Made by a program: the position numbers and the translations under genes. This document shows, piece after piece, positions 12,190 through 23,667 of a DNA stretch of 64,000 nt. The notes beneath the pieces were generated by a model, which was not told where the DNA came from, did not search any database, and was given only the letters and a program-made list of their open reading frames with translations. Location of the stretch: positions 41,511,928 through 41,575,927 of the forward strand of contig NC_133776.1 of NCBI RefSeq assembly GCF_003597395.2, given 5' to 3'. Source of the DNA: Chelonoidis abingdonii (taxonomy: Eukaryota; Chordata; Testudines; Testudinidae). The first letter of the stretch is position 1, and every line of letters begins with the position of its first letter.

Positions 12190-13020
12190 GGTCTTACAAA
12201 TGGTTGGTATGCATTAGCTGCCAGTGCCTGATTGCCTGAATAGCCTCTGCTTCCATACCTATCTGTGCTGCTGCCATAGCCACCCCTATTCTGAATGAGT
12301 GGGAACCAAATTCATGGGCTGGCAGTCCCAACCTCGTTAGCCCCCTGGCTCAACATGGTAATCAATTGATATACCGTGAGGGGACTTCCATCTCCATGTA
12401 CAAAAAGGGGACCTTCTCCCTTCCACCGTATTGCCATGTAGGCCCTCAACACCCAAATGGGGAAGACTTCAGGCTCGCCACCCTCCCACAGGGTAAGAAA
12501 TGCACCCTGGCCGACTTGTTCAGTCTTTGACCTTTGCAAGTGTAATATCACTGCATGCTTGTGCCAGCTTATGTTACGAAATTCCAAAGCCCTTCCTCTA
12601 GAATCCCTGATGGACCCAGGCACTAGTTCACTGATCCTGAAAGCACCAAAAAATGCTGTCAAGAATGCTGCCCTGAATAGGGACGCCTCCTGTGTGCTAT
12701 GGCATATGACACTGAGGATGTGAAGAAGGTCCCTGAGCCTGGAAACCCTGATGGGATGACAGGAATCCTCCCTGGGTCCATCACTATGTGACCAACCCGC
12801 CAAAACCTTCGAACTAAGAAACTGTTGCAGGGATCTGAGTAGCCATTTAGCTTATTGACAAATGTAATGGCCGAAAAGTGATTCAAAATTGTGGAGGACA
12901 CCAGTTGATGGGTTGCCAGTGACAGCATGTACCGCAGCACCTGTTCCTCTGTAATGGGCCACATTGCTGACTGGCCTTCCTGCTCCTGAAATTGTATGAA
13001 TTCATTAAAACTTTTCTCCT
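12190..13020 (-). pseudogene. Tyrosine recombinase of a DIRS/Ngaro retrotransposon
   Basis: Two overlapping minus frames (12659-12964 and 12312-12803) plus a third piece read as one tyrosine recombinase. The N-terminal SAM-like domain reads WPITEEQVLRYMLSLA...HFSAITFVNKL. The catalytic domain shows GAFRISEL (first catalytic Arg, codon near 12637), then FVHGDGSPLT, then HSFR (H-x-x-R box, 12290-12301), then HW, then NAYQPFVRP (12190-12215), which carries the candidate catalytic Tyr. Frameshifts separate the N-terminal domain from the core and HW from the Tyr. DIRS-order elements integrate through such recombinases and lack a DDE integrase. The reverse transcriptase/RNase H that should lie upstream (above 13.05 kb) is not seen. 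A Crypton would lack the SGNH neighbour, so Ngaro fits better. Confidence 0.8.
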
Positions 13021-13059
13021 ATCTGTGCCATGTGCATTGTGCCACTGATCTCTGGACCA

Positions 13060-13585
13060 CACTGGCAACTGTCCTATGCCAAGGTTCCCTACCATGAACA
13101 GCATCTGTCTGGATTCATTGATGGCGATTCCTGCACTGTGTGTCTACTGTTGCTCCTGAAATCACCTGAGCGGGATGTCCCGGATCTACGTGACCTGTTC
13201 CACTTTGTACAGCCTGTAGTGCTGTGGAAACAACCTCATACACAATACATTTAATTAATCGTATCAGCTCCATGCTAACTGGCCCCCCATCAGATACTGC
13301 TAGCTCAGCTGGATGAGCGAGAGTCGCACCGGGAGCCCCCACTTCCCCAAGCCCGATAGGCCATCTGTGACAAACCAATGCACTCGAGGGAGCAAATGCT
13401 GCACATGGTGTCCCCATTTCCCCAAGCCTGATAGGCTGACTTTGATACTTTGACGCACTCCCCCAGCCACTTGCCCTTGCTGTGTGGACTCTGCCCCTGG
13501 CTTGCCCTGGGGTCAACCAACTGCACTCGGTCTGCCCTGTGTGTGATTGGATTGCTTTCTGAGTTCCTGTAGTAACAAAACTAAC
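13060..13585. other. GC-rich sequence with a short degenerate internal repeat
   Basis: Two degenerate copies about 80 bases apart share CCCCAAGCCxGATAGGC (near 13350 and 13425). The 169-codon minus frame at 13115-13624 reads partly through the GT microsatellite and has no domain, so it is not a gene. The segment may be an upstream part of the DIRS-type element, but I cannot show this. Confidence 0.35.
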
Positions 13586-13609
13586 TGTGTGTGTGTGTGT
13601 GTGTGTGTT
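13586..13609. repeat. (GT)n microsatellite
   Basis: About twelve uninterrupted TG/GT dinucleotides. Confidence 0.95.
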
Positions 13610-14081
13610 GCAAATTCCCCCCATCCCGTTGTGTTCTGGCTACAGCAGGGAAAGACGGAACCATGATTCCCTAAACATCCATGTACACTGCAACTGCTAT
13701 GGGAGGGGCCCATTCCCCCACTTCTTTTCTTTCTTGTACCTATACCCTCTCTAATCAACTCTATCTCCCTTTGTGAATCTGTTCTCCTATTGCTATCCCA
13801 TCCACTGGTGCCAGAGGAAAAAGAGAATTAAGCCTTCCCTTTTTGTGCACCCATATTCCTTTCCCCTTTTTGTGTCCCTTTGGAGCATTGCTGAGACTGC
13901 TTACCAGCTCCTGCCCCTTCTCCCTCCTTGACTGAAACAGGGAATGGCTTGTAGCCACTTCCTTTCCTCCAGTCCAGCCAACCACTGCTGTCCCAGACTG
14001 GAAAGCGTGTGGTGGTGGTTTTTGTTTGTTTGTTTGTCTGCCTCTCTCTCTCCCTGCCCTCTTTCTTTCTCTATGGGGACC

Positions 14082-14781
14082 TGTGATGGGGCAAGGCCAG
14101 ATGGCTACAGTAAAGTACTGAGAAACAGGTATGTTAGCCCCAGGCTAAACAAATCCCTAGGACCCTGGTAACCAAATGGCAGTTGCTCCAGGTTAATCAA
14201 GGCACCTGGAGCCAATTAAGATCTTTCTAGAAGGCAGTAGAGATAGCTACTTTATTAAGCAAGTACCTGCAGTCAATCAGAGGTAGGCCTAATCAGGCCG
14301 TACCTGGGTTTAAAAAGGAGCTCACCTCCAATCAGGCAGAGAGGAGCCCAGAGTGAGTGACTGAGGAGCTGGAGCAGAAGAGCAGGTAGCTGAGAGCCGA
14401 AGAGCGATGTACTGCTGGGGAGGATTTTTTTTTGAGAGGAGAAAAGTGTTATCACACACCAGGAGGAAGGTCTCTGTGTGCGTCCGAGGATAAAGAGTGT
14501 GTTGGAGGAGGCCAGGGGAAGTAGCCCGAAGGAGCTGTAGGCTGTCATGCAGCTCATTACAGACGAGCACTATAGACAGCTGCGATCCACAGGGCCTGGG
14601 CTGGACCCAGAGTAGAGGGCAGGCCTGGGTTCCCCCAAACCTCCTCCAACTCCTGATCAGACACAGGAGGAGTTTGGACCCGACTGTGGTTCCGCAAAGA
14701 GAGGAAGATCACTGAGGGTGAACAAATCCGCCAATAAGTTGCAGGACCACCAAGGTAAGTAGAGGAGGAACTTTGGTCACA
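14082..14781 (+). mobile_element. Solo LTR, TGTGATGG family
   Basis: It starts TGTGATGGGGCAAGG and ends CTTTGGTCACA, with an exact 5-bp target-site duplication GGACC at 14077-14081 and 14782-14786. The same family recurs at 59037-59672. The motif GTTTAAAAAGGAGCTCACC near 14310 could contribute to an LTR promoter, but that is inference. There is no internal coding region, so this is a solo LTR. Short frames on both strands at 14.27-14.97 kb lie in or across it and have no retroelement domains. Confidence 0.85.
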
Positions 14782-14786
14782 GGACC

Positions 14787-15459
14787 CCCACTCGGGTCTG
14801 AGATAATCCCTAGGGCCTTGAATTCTCTGCCGCACTCTTTGTGTCACACAGGAGCCCTGCCTCATTGCCCAACTGTTCTCTATGGGAAAGAGAGGGAAAC
14901 AGATCTGCCTCCAACTGACCCATTTGACAATATTTGTCATCCCCTGTACGTCTACTACTATGATTAATAAGAGCTGCGGTGGTGGGGCAAACTATATTTG
15001 CTTTGGGATGGTACTTCACTGGAAGTAACTCACTTATTTTTACATTGTTTGGTTGTATTTTGTGTGTTTCTGGTTTATTAGACCCAACTTTGTAAGCTAA
15101 ACTTGCCACAAGATCTTATGGACTTCAATGGGGGAGACCAAAAAACAAAGAAAAAATAACAACCTTAAATTTTGTATTGGGTTTTAAACATTTCTGCCTA
15201 TGTCCCTTTCCCCCAAATGCCTTTCTTAAATCTCCCCCTGATTTTTGGCTCAGTTACAGAAGGAGAAAACTAACCGTAGTTTGGTTTTGACTACACCTCT
15301 TGCACAGTTTGGAGCCAGGTCCTGGTTATGGAAACACTACAGCAAATAGCTGAGTGGTGAGAGTTAGGAATAATTTAAAGTGGAAACTAGGGAAGATGGT
15401 ACTGCTTACTTGCACATAATTGACAGAATAAATAAAACACACTGATTTACAGTATTTTC
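14787..15459. other. Unannotated sequence
   Basis: Nothing recognised between the solo LTR and the antisense LINE. Confidence 0.4.
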
Positions 15460-17560
15460 TAGAGGCATCACATTAGCTATCCTCCAGTCACCTGGTACAG
15501 AAGCTGATTTAAATAATAGGTAACATACCACACTTAGTAGTTCTGCAATTTCACATTTGAGTTCCTCCAGAACTCTTGGCTGAATACCATCTGGTCCTGG
15601 TGACTTATTACTGCTTAATTTATCAATTTGTTCCAAAACCTCCTTTATTGACGTCTCTATCTGGCACAGTTCCTCAGATCTATCACCTAAAGAAAAAAAG
15701 GCTCAGGTGTGGGAATCTCCTTCAGATCCTCTGCAGTGAAGATGGATGCAAAGAATTCATTGATCTTCTTCTCTGCAATGGCCTTGTCTTCTTTGAGTGC
15801 TCCTTTACCATCTCAATCCTCCGATGGACCCACTGGCAGGCTTCCTGCTTCTGATGTCCTTAATTTTTTTTTGCTGTTAATTTTTGAGTCTTTGGTTAGT
15901 TGCACCTCGAAGTCTTTTTGACCTGTTTAATTATACTTAATTTGACAGAATTTATGCTGCTTTCAATTTTCCTCAGTAAGCTTTGACTTTCAATTTTTAA
16001 AGGATGCCTTTTTTGCCTCTAACCCCCTACTTTTACTCTTTTGTGTAGCCATTGCGGCATTTTATTTTGTCCTGTTAGAATTATCTTAAATTTGGGGTAT
16101 ATATTTAATTTGAGCCTCTACTATGGTGGCTTTTTTTTTTAAAGTTTCCATGTAGCTTGCAGGCTTCACTCTGTGAAGCACATGCTCCTGGAAAACCAAG
16201 CAATTTGTTTTACAGTTGGCTAGAAGTTCTGCATCTTGATCTATTCTCTAACTATGTACTTTTGCTTATAACTACTATCATGCCACTATGGTACTAACCA
16301 GTATGTTTTTCATATTTAATTATGATGGTTACAGTTTATATAGTGCCATCAAAAGCTATTCCCTTGGGTGATTATAAAGCATAATGGACCTGAACACACA
16401 CCATGTGTCAGTCATTTTAAAAAACCATGTGTTGCTGCAAAACTTTGAGGATTAGGATCACTGAATATTTTAATATAAAATCTATGAGCAATTGATAAAA
16501 TGATTTTTAATGGAAAGCACCACATTTAGAATTACTCACAAACTGAAAGTGCTGGAACTAGTAGGGTGTTAAAATGATATTGCAGAAAATGTAGAGTTAT
16601 CAGAAAAGAGGGGAGAAAAAACACATCCTAACAATATGGTGCAATTTTAACATGGTGGCTGGTTAATCTGAGTCACTGGAAGAAAAACAGGTAGGAACTT
16701 TGGCGTTCCCCCCTTATGTTAATTTAATTATATTATGGTTGCCATTTCTGAGGGGTTCAGGTATGTTCACCTCTTAGACCAGATCCTGTGCTCTTAGGAC
16801 TAAATCAAGAATTGCCCCTCCCCTTGTGGGTTCCAGGTGTAGCTGCTCTAAGAAGCAGTCATTAATGGTGTCTAGAAACTTTATCTCTGCATCCCATCCT
16901 GACGTGACATGTACCCAGTCAATATGGGGATAGTTAAAATCCTCCAGAGTTATTGAGTTGTCTATTTTTATACTCTCACTAAACTTCCTGTGCATTTCAC
17001 AGTAATCATGTGGTTGGTAGTATATTCCTACTGCTACACTCTTATTATGCAAGCAGGGAATGTCTAACCCTAGAGATTCTAGGGTACAGTTTGATTCATT
17101 TAAGATTTATACTGTGTTTAGCTATGCTTTTTTTTCACATATAGTCCCATTCCCCCACCAGCATGAACTACTCCAGGGATTGGCAACCTTTGGCATGTGA
17201 CCAATCAGGGAAATCCGCTGGCGGGCCAGGATGGTTTGTTTACCTGCAGTGTCCACAGATTTGGCCAATTTCAGCTCCCACTGGCTGAAATTTGCTGTTC
17301 CAGGCTAATGGGGACTGCGAGAAGCAGCATGGGCCAAGAGATGTGCTGGCCGCTGCTTCCCGCAGCCCCCATTGGCCTGGAATGGTGGACCGTGGCCAGT
17401 GGGAGCTGCGATTGGCCGAACCTATGGAAACTGCAGGTAAACAAACCATCCTGGCCCGCCAGTGGATTTCCCTGATGGGCCACGTGCCAAAGGTTGTCGA
17501 TCCCTGATCTACTCTGTCATTCCTATATATTTTGTACCCTGCTATTCCCATGTCCCTTTG
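15460..17560 (-). pseudogene. Antisense CR1-type LINE (endonuclease and start of reverse transcriptase)
   Basis: On the minus strand, running from high to low coordinates, this is a decayed LINE ORF2. The apurinic-type endonuclease starts with GYKIYRNDRV (17507-17551), is interrupted by a hAT element (17174-17506), and resumes at 17165 with codons for a glycine-rich GLYVKK-like strand. It continues through 16774-17052, where AVGIYYQP, a GDFNxPxIDW-like LEDFNYPHIDW and EPTRGGAILDLVL are the endonuclease motifs. About 1.1 kb later the reverse transcriptase opens with NKSPGPDGIQPRVLEEL and DWRIANVMPLE (15640 down to 15470), after which recognisable sequence ends. CR1/L3-like affiliation is from motif order. 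Stops and frameshifts are frequent. Confidence 0.75.
17174..17506. mobile_element. hAT-type palindromic element inserted in the LINE endonuclease
   Basis: Terminal inverted repeats: CAGGGATTGGCAACCTTTGG at the left, and at the right the complement of CAGGGATCGACAACCTTTGG (two mismatches). The inverted match extends inward, so the 333-bp element is largely one foldback: GGTTTGTTTACCTGCAG at the left answers CTGCAGGTAAACAAACC at the right. Flanks are AACTACTC (17166-17173) and ATCTACTC (17507-17514), an 8-bp TSD with one mismatch. Removing the element and one TSD rejoins the LINE endonuclease sequence, which confirms the boundaries. Overlapping 70-100 codon frames on both strands are palindrome artefacts. 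Confidence 0.9.
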
Positions 17561-18629
17561 ATTTCATTTTAACTAACTCTAACTATTTATATATTGAATA
17601 GGGATGAGTCAGAACCAAAAAGCTAGTTTCAAACTGTTCCAGATTTTAGGGAAGTTTGGGTCCAGTTCTGAACTCTGTGGCTCAGGCACCTAATGTTGAA
17701 GGTTACAACTAGGAAACAATAGTTGAGATAAATGTTGTCATATGTTGATTATTCCTTTTAGAATAATTATTGATCTTGGTAGACTTGAATTTCAGAGGTT
17801 AGTTTTATTATGCTCTTTATTTTTCCTAATGGAAAAATAGATATTTTTGTCAAATAAGTGATGACATTTTCTACCTATGAGCAATTACAAGACTAAGGGA
17901 AGTTTTAAAGGTGCTGAAAACTCATAAAAGTAAGGACTTTAAAAGCTGTGCTACTGAACACAGAAGCACTCCCTAAGTCTCAACTACCTGTTTTCAAGCT
18001 ATGCAACCAAAAATTGGAAAAAATTGAGACAGTGCAACACAACTTAATTGATTCCATTGTGCTCAGCTGGTGAAGAACAGGGTTAATTTTTCGTAATATT
18101 TGAACAGCACCAGCTAGACACAACTGAATAAACTAAGTGTGAAGTGACAACTTTCATTCTGAATTTCCTTGCTTTGGTGGGTGAAGTCTGAACCTTAACA
18201 CTATTTTAATATATTTTATGACATTACATGGATATTAAATTACATCCATATCCAGCTAGAGCCCTTAGATTATGAGGTATGGGACACCTGAGTCTTAATA
18301 TGAACATTCTGAGTCATGGGCATCATGCGGTGAAGGACAGAGTCTATGCTGAAGGCTTATTCATGTTTTTCTTTGCATATTTCACTTACTTGAGAGAGTC
18401 TGCCATATTTTTAGATGGATGTTAAATAGAGATATAAATATTTTGTGAAAGAAGGACAGGGTGAAGATGTCAAGGTTATGCAAATAGTCATCTGATCTCT
18501 TATCTTTTTTCCCCCATCTTCTGTGCTGAAGAAGTAACCATGGCATAGTGTCTTTCCTCATGAAGCTTATGGGTCTTTCAAATTTGGCAAGTGATAAACA
18601 CTGAAAACTCTTCTCATTCCTTTATATTA
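17561..18629. other. Unannotated AT-rich sequence
   Basis: No gene, repeat family or notable structure recognised. Confidence 0.45.
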
Positions 18630-18828
18630 CAGTACACCACTACCTCGATATAACGCCACCCGATATAACACGAATTTGGATATAACGCAGTAAAGCAGTG
18701 CTCTGGGGGGGCGGGGCTCCGCACTCCAGTGGATCAAAGCAAGTTCAATATAACACAGTTTCACCTTTAATGCGATAAGATTTTTTGGCTCCCAAGGACA
18801 GCATTATGTCGAGGTAGAGGTGTACTTT
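18630..18828. mobile_element. MITE with CGATATAAC-rich ends
   Basis: The left end CAGTACACCACTACCTCGA is mirrored at the right end by TCGAGGTAGAGGTGTACT. Just inside each end is a GATATAACG-type motif. A TA dinucleotide precedes the left end, and the right edge is slightly decayed. Size (about 200 bp), imperfect terminal inverted repeats and TA-like flank suggest a Tc1/mariner (Tigger-like) MITE. I know the family as abundant in turtles, but the superfamily is inference. No coding capacity. Confidence 0.7.
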
Positions 18829-20558
18829 TAAATACCATTCTCGCCCACAAAAGACACTTGGGGTTTAGAATATAAATGAAGCCTGTCATTGTAGGTCTAG
18901 GGACCTACAGTAGTGCTCTCTATTTTCCAAAACCTGGTCTCCTTTTCTTTGCTCCCATCAAAGGTACTTACTGTCAAGCAACAGGAGACAAAATGGAGGC
19001 AGAAAAAAAGGGAAAGAGTAAGAAAAATGAATATTAGAAATGAGGAAAGATGGAATGAGAGAAGCAGATAAAATTAAGAGATGAAAGAAGGGAAGTGTGT
19101 GACTGTAGTGCAGCTGACATGTAGTGTTATAAATACTGTGATGTAACAATTTTATGAACACTGTACATGATCAAGTCAGCAAGGGAAGTGATTATATATT
19201 GGGTTGTTAGAATTTCCTGTGTGACTATATTGAGAACTTATATTGGGAGTTGTAAAATGTTTAGCATGTGCCTATAAAAATGCTCAGATTCAATGGGATC
19301 TGTGCATGAAGATGACTTCTAAGATAAAAACACCCAAGCACACACTTGAAAGACAAAGGGACAAGCTGTTGGCTTCAGGAATCCTGTTTCCAACCAGTTG
19401 TAAACCTTGTTTTTCCAAAGCTGAGAGTTACCAGATCAAAGGGCTATAAGCAGTTAAAAAGTGGCTTCATTTCTGAAAAGGTGTGGGAGTTGCAAGAGGC
19501 TGTCCAGGGGGCTGTGAATGAGCTGGGACAGGCAGACAAACTGACACAGATATACTTTGTGTAAAAGTCCATAGGTTAGTCCTATCAGGGTCCCCATGTG
19601 AAAGATGATTGAACACCTGGTAAGCTACACATGCTACATATAGTCATTTTTATTTTTTAAGATGTGTTTTCTCTGAAATGCTTTTGTTCTAACTACATAA
19701 GAGTTTGCTTTAAGGAGGCTGTTTGGTCACTGAATGTCATTGCCATGGAGGGAACAGAATTGCAGGGTCAGACATGAGGTAAATCATGGCTGATACATAG
19801 GGGACTTCAAAGTCTGAGACTGGGAGAATTGCATGATTCCACCCCAAAAGCCAAGTAATGGCTACGGGCCTGAAACCTAGAGGGGGGGTGCTAGGAAAGA
19901 CCTAGGTGCAGGTGAGAGATGCATTTTGCCTGGTAACTGTGACATTATGTATTTTAGATTAATTACTCTTATGTAGGGTTTGATATTATATTACATTTCT
20001 CTGGGAGCTACACTGCATGCAACTTACCTCTCTGTAGTATTCAGAGCACTTACATTTACACTGCTATTGACTGGTTATTTGCCCTTGATTCTGTGCTAGT
20101 GGTTTCAACTCACCACCACGTTATTCCAGTTGTAAACTGGTGCAACTCTATTGATTTTTAGGGGGATGGTGGTGAAGGGATTGTTCCTTAGGGAGACACA
20201 ATGTTTCCGTGTGTGATTCAATGCACAGGCTGAACCATCCATTAGCACCTGCTCCCCCTGGTGCAGTGCAGCTCAGAGGAGTAGGGCCAGGAGCCTGCTG
20301 CCTGCATTTGGGTGGGTAGTGTGTGCCACTGGAGGAGCATTGCAATCACTCAAACTCTCTAGACTATGATAATCCCTTGTATAAATTACAAGGAGTGAAG
20401 CTGCTTGCATGCCCCCTCTTGAGCACCCTCACATCCATGTAAGGACTATCACAGTCAAGACCTTGTGAAGAGACATTGTTCAATAGTTCCTGTATTTCCA
20501 GAAGCCTTAACTCAAAATATCTACTAGGGTCAGTTTTGTTACCAGTTTGTTTCCCTAT
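18829..20558. other. Unannotated sequence
   Basis: No gene or family recognised. A purine-rich tract lies at 18970-19100. Confidence 0.4.
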
Positions 20559-21712
20559 TGTGACGTTCTGTACCTTGGGGGAGCATCCTGGAATCCCCAT
20601 ATTCCTCATTTTTATATAATCATGATCTTACATATAAAGCATGCCTTGGAAAGTACTGGGGAAAGGTTATGATTTGCTGAAAGTCATTTCTCTATCTATA
20701 AATGTATATCATTAACTCATACGAAGTTATTGTGTATGGTTGTCACTAAAACATTTGTAAATTGGGGATTCAACCAGATATTAGCTCCCCAGAGACAACA
20801 GCAAGGAAAGTTAACCAACTCCTGGGTGGGATGTGAAACAACCCATCAACAGCCACTGTCCAGCATAGGGGCTACAATTCAATGTCTCACCTGCATGAGA
20901 CCACACCAGGGGAATTGCTAAATATTGCCTGGACACTCAGTAATGCCCACCCAGACATGCCTGGACTTGTGTTTTCCAAGCACATGGACTGAGGGTATAA
21001 AACAGACACAGTGGCTACAGCTACATGCTTGGCCTTTTTGACTTCACCCACTCAAGCTGCAAGCAACAAGGACACAGTGAAGACTCCAAGTGAGGGGACT
21101 GGCCTGGATTTCAAGGGAGAAATCTGTATATTAAGGATTACAATATCCAATGGGGTGAGAGAAACTGCATAGTCTAGTTGTTACCCAGTCTAATAGGGTT
21201 GAGAGTTTAGATTGTGTGCTTATATTTTATATCTTTTGGTAACTAAATCTGACTTTGTGCCTATCACTTAAAATCTATCTTCTGTAGTCAATAACTTTGT
21301 TTTACTGTTTATCTTTACCAGTGAGTTTGCCTGAAGTGTGTGGTAAATCTGCTCAAGTTTTGCAAAGGCTGGTGTATGTCTATTTTCCATTGATGAAGTG
21401 GTAAAACCAATTAATAAATTTGCACTGCCCATCTTGAGCAGTGCAAGATGGTATATTCCTGAGGTACAGTGCTGGGAGCTGGGGGGATTTGGCTGGTGCC
21501 TTTCCCCATGTGATTCATGAGTGGCTCTGGGAGCATTTGTGCAGTCTAGCTCGGTGTGGGGCTCCACATGCTTCTGTGCTGAGTGATAACAGCACCTGGA
21601 GTGGTTTGCTACTGGTCACTAGCAAGGCATTGTGAGAGACAGCCCAGGCTAGAGAGTTCAGGGGGCACAGCGGCCCCACAGTCCCAGACTGCACCCTGGG
21701 AATCTTGTCACA
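20559..21712 (+). mobile_element. LTR-like element with TATA box and polyA signal
   Basis: It runs from TGTGACGTTCTGTACC to AATCTTGTCACA, with TG...CA ends in the style of the other LTRs here. TATAAAA lies at 20996-21002 and AATAAA at 21413-21418, in the order expected for U3, R and U5. The flanking pentamers, CCTAT at 20554-20558 and GGTAT at 21713-21717, match at only three of five positions, so the ends are probable, not proven. No coding region is present. At 1154 bp it is longer than the other LTRs and seems to be a separate family. The several 60-100 codon frames inside are spurious. Confidence 0.65.
20996..21002 (+). promoter_or_regulatory. TATA box of the LTR
   Basis: TATAAAA preceded by GAGGG, near the middle of the element as expected at a U3/R junction. 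Transcription from it is inference. Confidence 0.5.
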
Positions 21713-21717
21713 GGTAT

Positions 21718-23640
21718 CATCAGTGTGCCCCCATTAGTCCAGGTCAGCCTCGAGCAATAAGTGGACTTGTACTACTACTGAGCTATTGTATTGCTTGTGC
21801 CATGGACACAGATTAGGCAAAGCGAGAAGCAAAACTGAAAAGGATCAGTGAGGCTGTAGCAGCAGCAGAGATAAAATGACCTGACTGAAGTTGATGACTA
21901 TTGTTTTGGATTTTTGTAGAAGGCATGGGAGAACTGAGCCTTAGGCATGGCTGGTTTAATAACAGGAATAGGCATTGCATTACCTTTTGCTATTAGTTCT
22001 GGCTTATGTCTTGTCAATTTTTTTCATTGGCAGTTTCTCTGCTCAAGTGAGGGCAAGGAGTGGAATAATTAGGGTGATATAGGTCATGACTGAGCTGCCC
22101 TGGCAGAACTGTGTAGTGAAGCTTGAACAGCATCCACTTATACTATAACTGGCTCAGATAAATGCTATTTTTCCCTCCATTTAATAACTTTATTCATGCG
22201 CAATATAAAAATAAGCACATTATTTTTGACATTTTTTTTTAAAATCATGATGATGCTAATTATATAGCACCAGGATCTGAACATGTAGTTTGCTTTGTGA
22301 GTCACTCTCATGGTTGTCTAGGAATTTGCCAATCATCTCTACCGTTATGGATACCCACTCTCCATCTAAGAAGGTAGAGTTTTTGAAGCTCTGTTCTAGC
22401 TTGTAAAAGCTTCTCAGGACATTGTCTAGTTTTCGAAGTGTTTTTTCCAAACAAATGCAATAGGGCATACTTTCACCAGGAGCATGCAAATTTTGAATGG
22501 TCACAAATTGCATGTGCATATATGGTTACTCAGTGTGCTGCTACCCAATTGGTCATGTGGGTTTTCTGTACACAAATGGAAGGCCACTTGGAAATACAGC
22601 CCACACCTACAGAATGTCAAATGAGGCCTAGAGACAAAGTGAGTAGCTGTAATGTTTATTTTTTTCTTGCAAGATCTCCTGGGACCCATGGATCAACTAA
22701 ATTTTTCTGCTGCTAACACTGCATGTGCCTGAGTGTTTTTTTTTTTTTTTTTTTTTTTCCTACAGTGTCTTAGTGGAAAAAATTAAAATGTTTTTTTGAG
22801 AGGGAGGGAGGAAAAGGACTTCATACCTGGTACATAAACAGTATCTGCTGTGAAATGCCAGCTGTCAATTGTTTTCTTGCTTATTTGGATTATTACATTA
22901 CTGATGGCTCGGCGAGTAGCAGGACTCCATGCACTTTCTCTGGTTTTAGTGTTAGTGTGTAAATTTGTTGTGAGTTTCTTCATACATTTTGCAGGTTGTA
23001 GGTCTCTTACCCTTTTTTTTTTTTTTTTTAAATCCCACGTCACTGTAGGACACATTTCCGTCCCCATCTGTAATCAGCTGTACTGCCTTGTGGGAAGTAA
23101 ATTCCGGCACACGTGCAGGAACAAATCAACACATTTTCACTGGCAGAGCCCCAGTAGCCTGGGCTACATTCAGCAGCAGGCTGTGCACTGTTAACTGGTT
23201 CTACCAGAATTGCTGGAGTTCTCAGCGGTAGCTTGGTGACTTTAAAGAGACACACCATTATACAATGCTGACCTCCTGTTGGTTCTTGCCTATATTATTT
23301 TCTTTTTGCATTAAAATGTGCATTGATGTGTATAGAAAGATACACTAACTAATTTGCCTTTCCCAGTTTATAGCTCTTCCTCCTAAACTGAGGCATGCAC
23401 AAGAGAGGAAACGACTGCCCCAATATGAATCTAAAATATGTATTTCTGCAGATCAAGTCACTGCTTTTTGTGCTTTCTATCACAGGCGCTCACAAACTGA
23501 AGTACATGTATTTCCTCAATAAGATGCAACTATGAGCGTGTGCAAACTCAGGTCATATACATACCCTCATAATGTGAGGTTATAGATGAGCACGCAATTG
23601 GTTTACACACAAGGATGTGTGCATATTCATGGTTGATTTC
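21718..23640. other. Unannotated sequence with two long T runs
   Basis: No gene recognised. Long T runs occur at 22736-22758 (23 T) and 23013-23029 (17 T). They could be antisense poly-A tails of unidentified retrocopies or simple-sequence expansions. The 114-codon plus frame at 22850-23194 crosses the second T run, giving a phenylalanine stretch, and is not credible. Confidence 0.4.
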
Positions 23641-23667
23641 ATGACAGACATCAGCTGTAGTGCTAGA

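Noticed and set aside
13340..13440. CRISPR-like spaced repeats
   Set aside because: There are only two degenerate copies, in a vertebrate repeat context with no adjacent genes of that system.
13115..13624. 169-codon minus frame
   Set aside because: It runs through the GT microsatellite (a His-Thr run) and has no recognisable domain.
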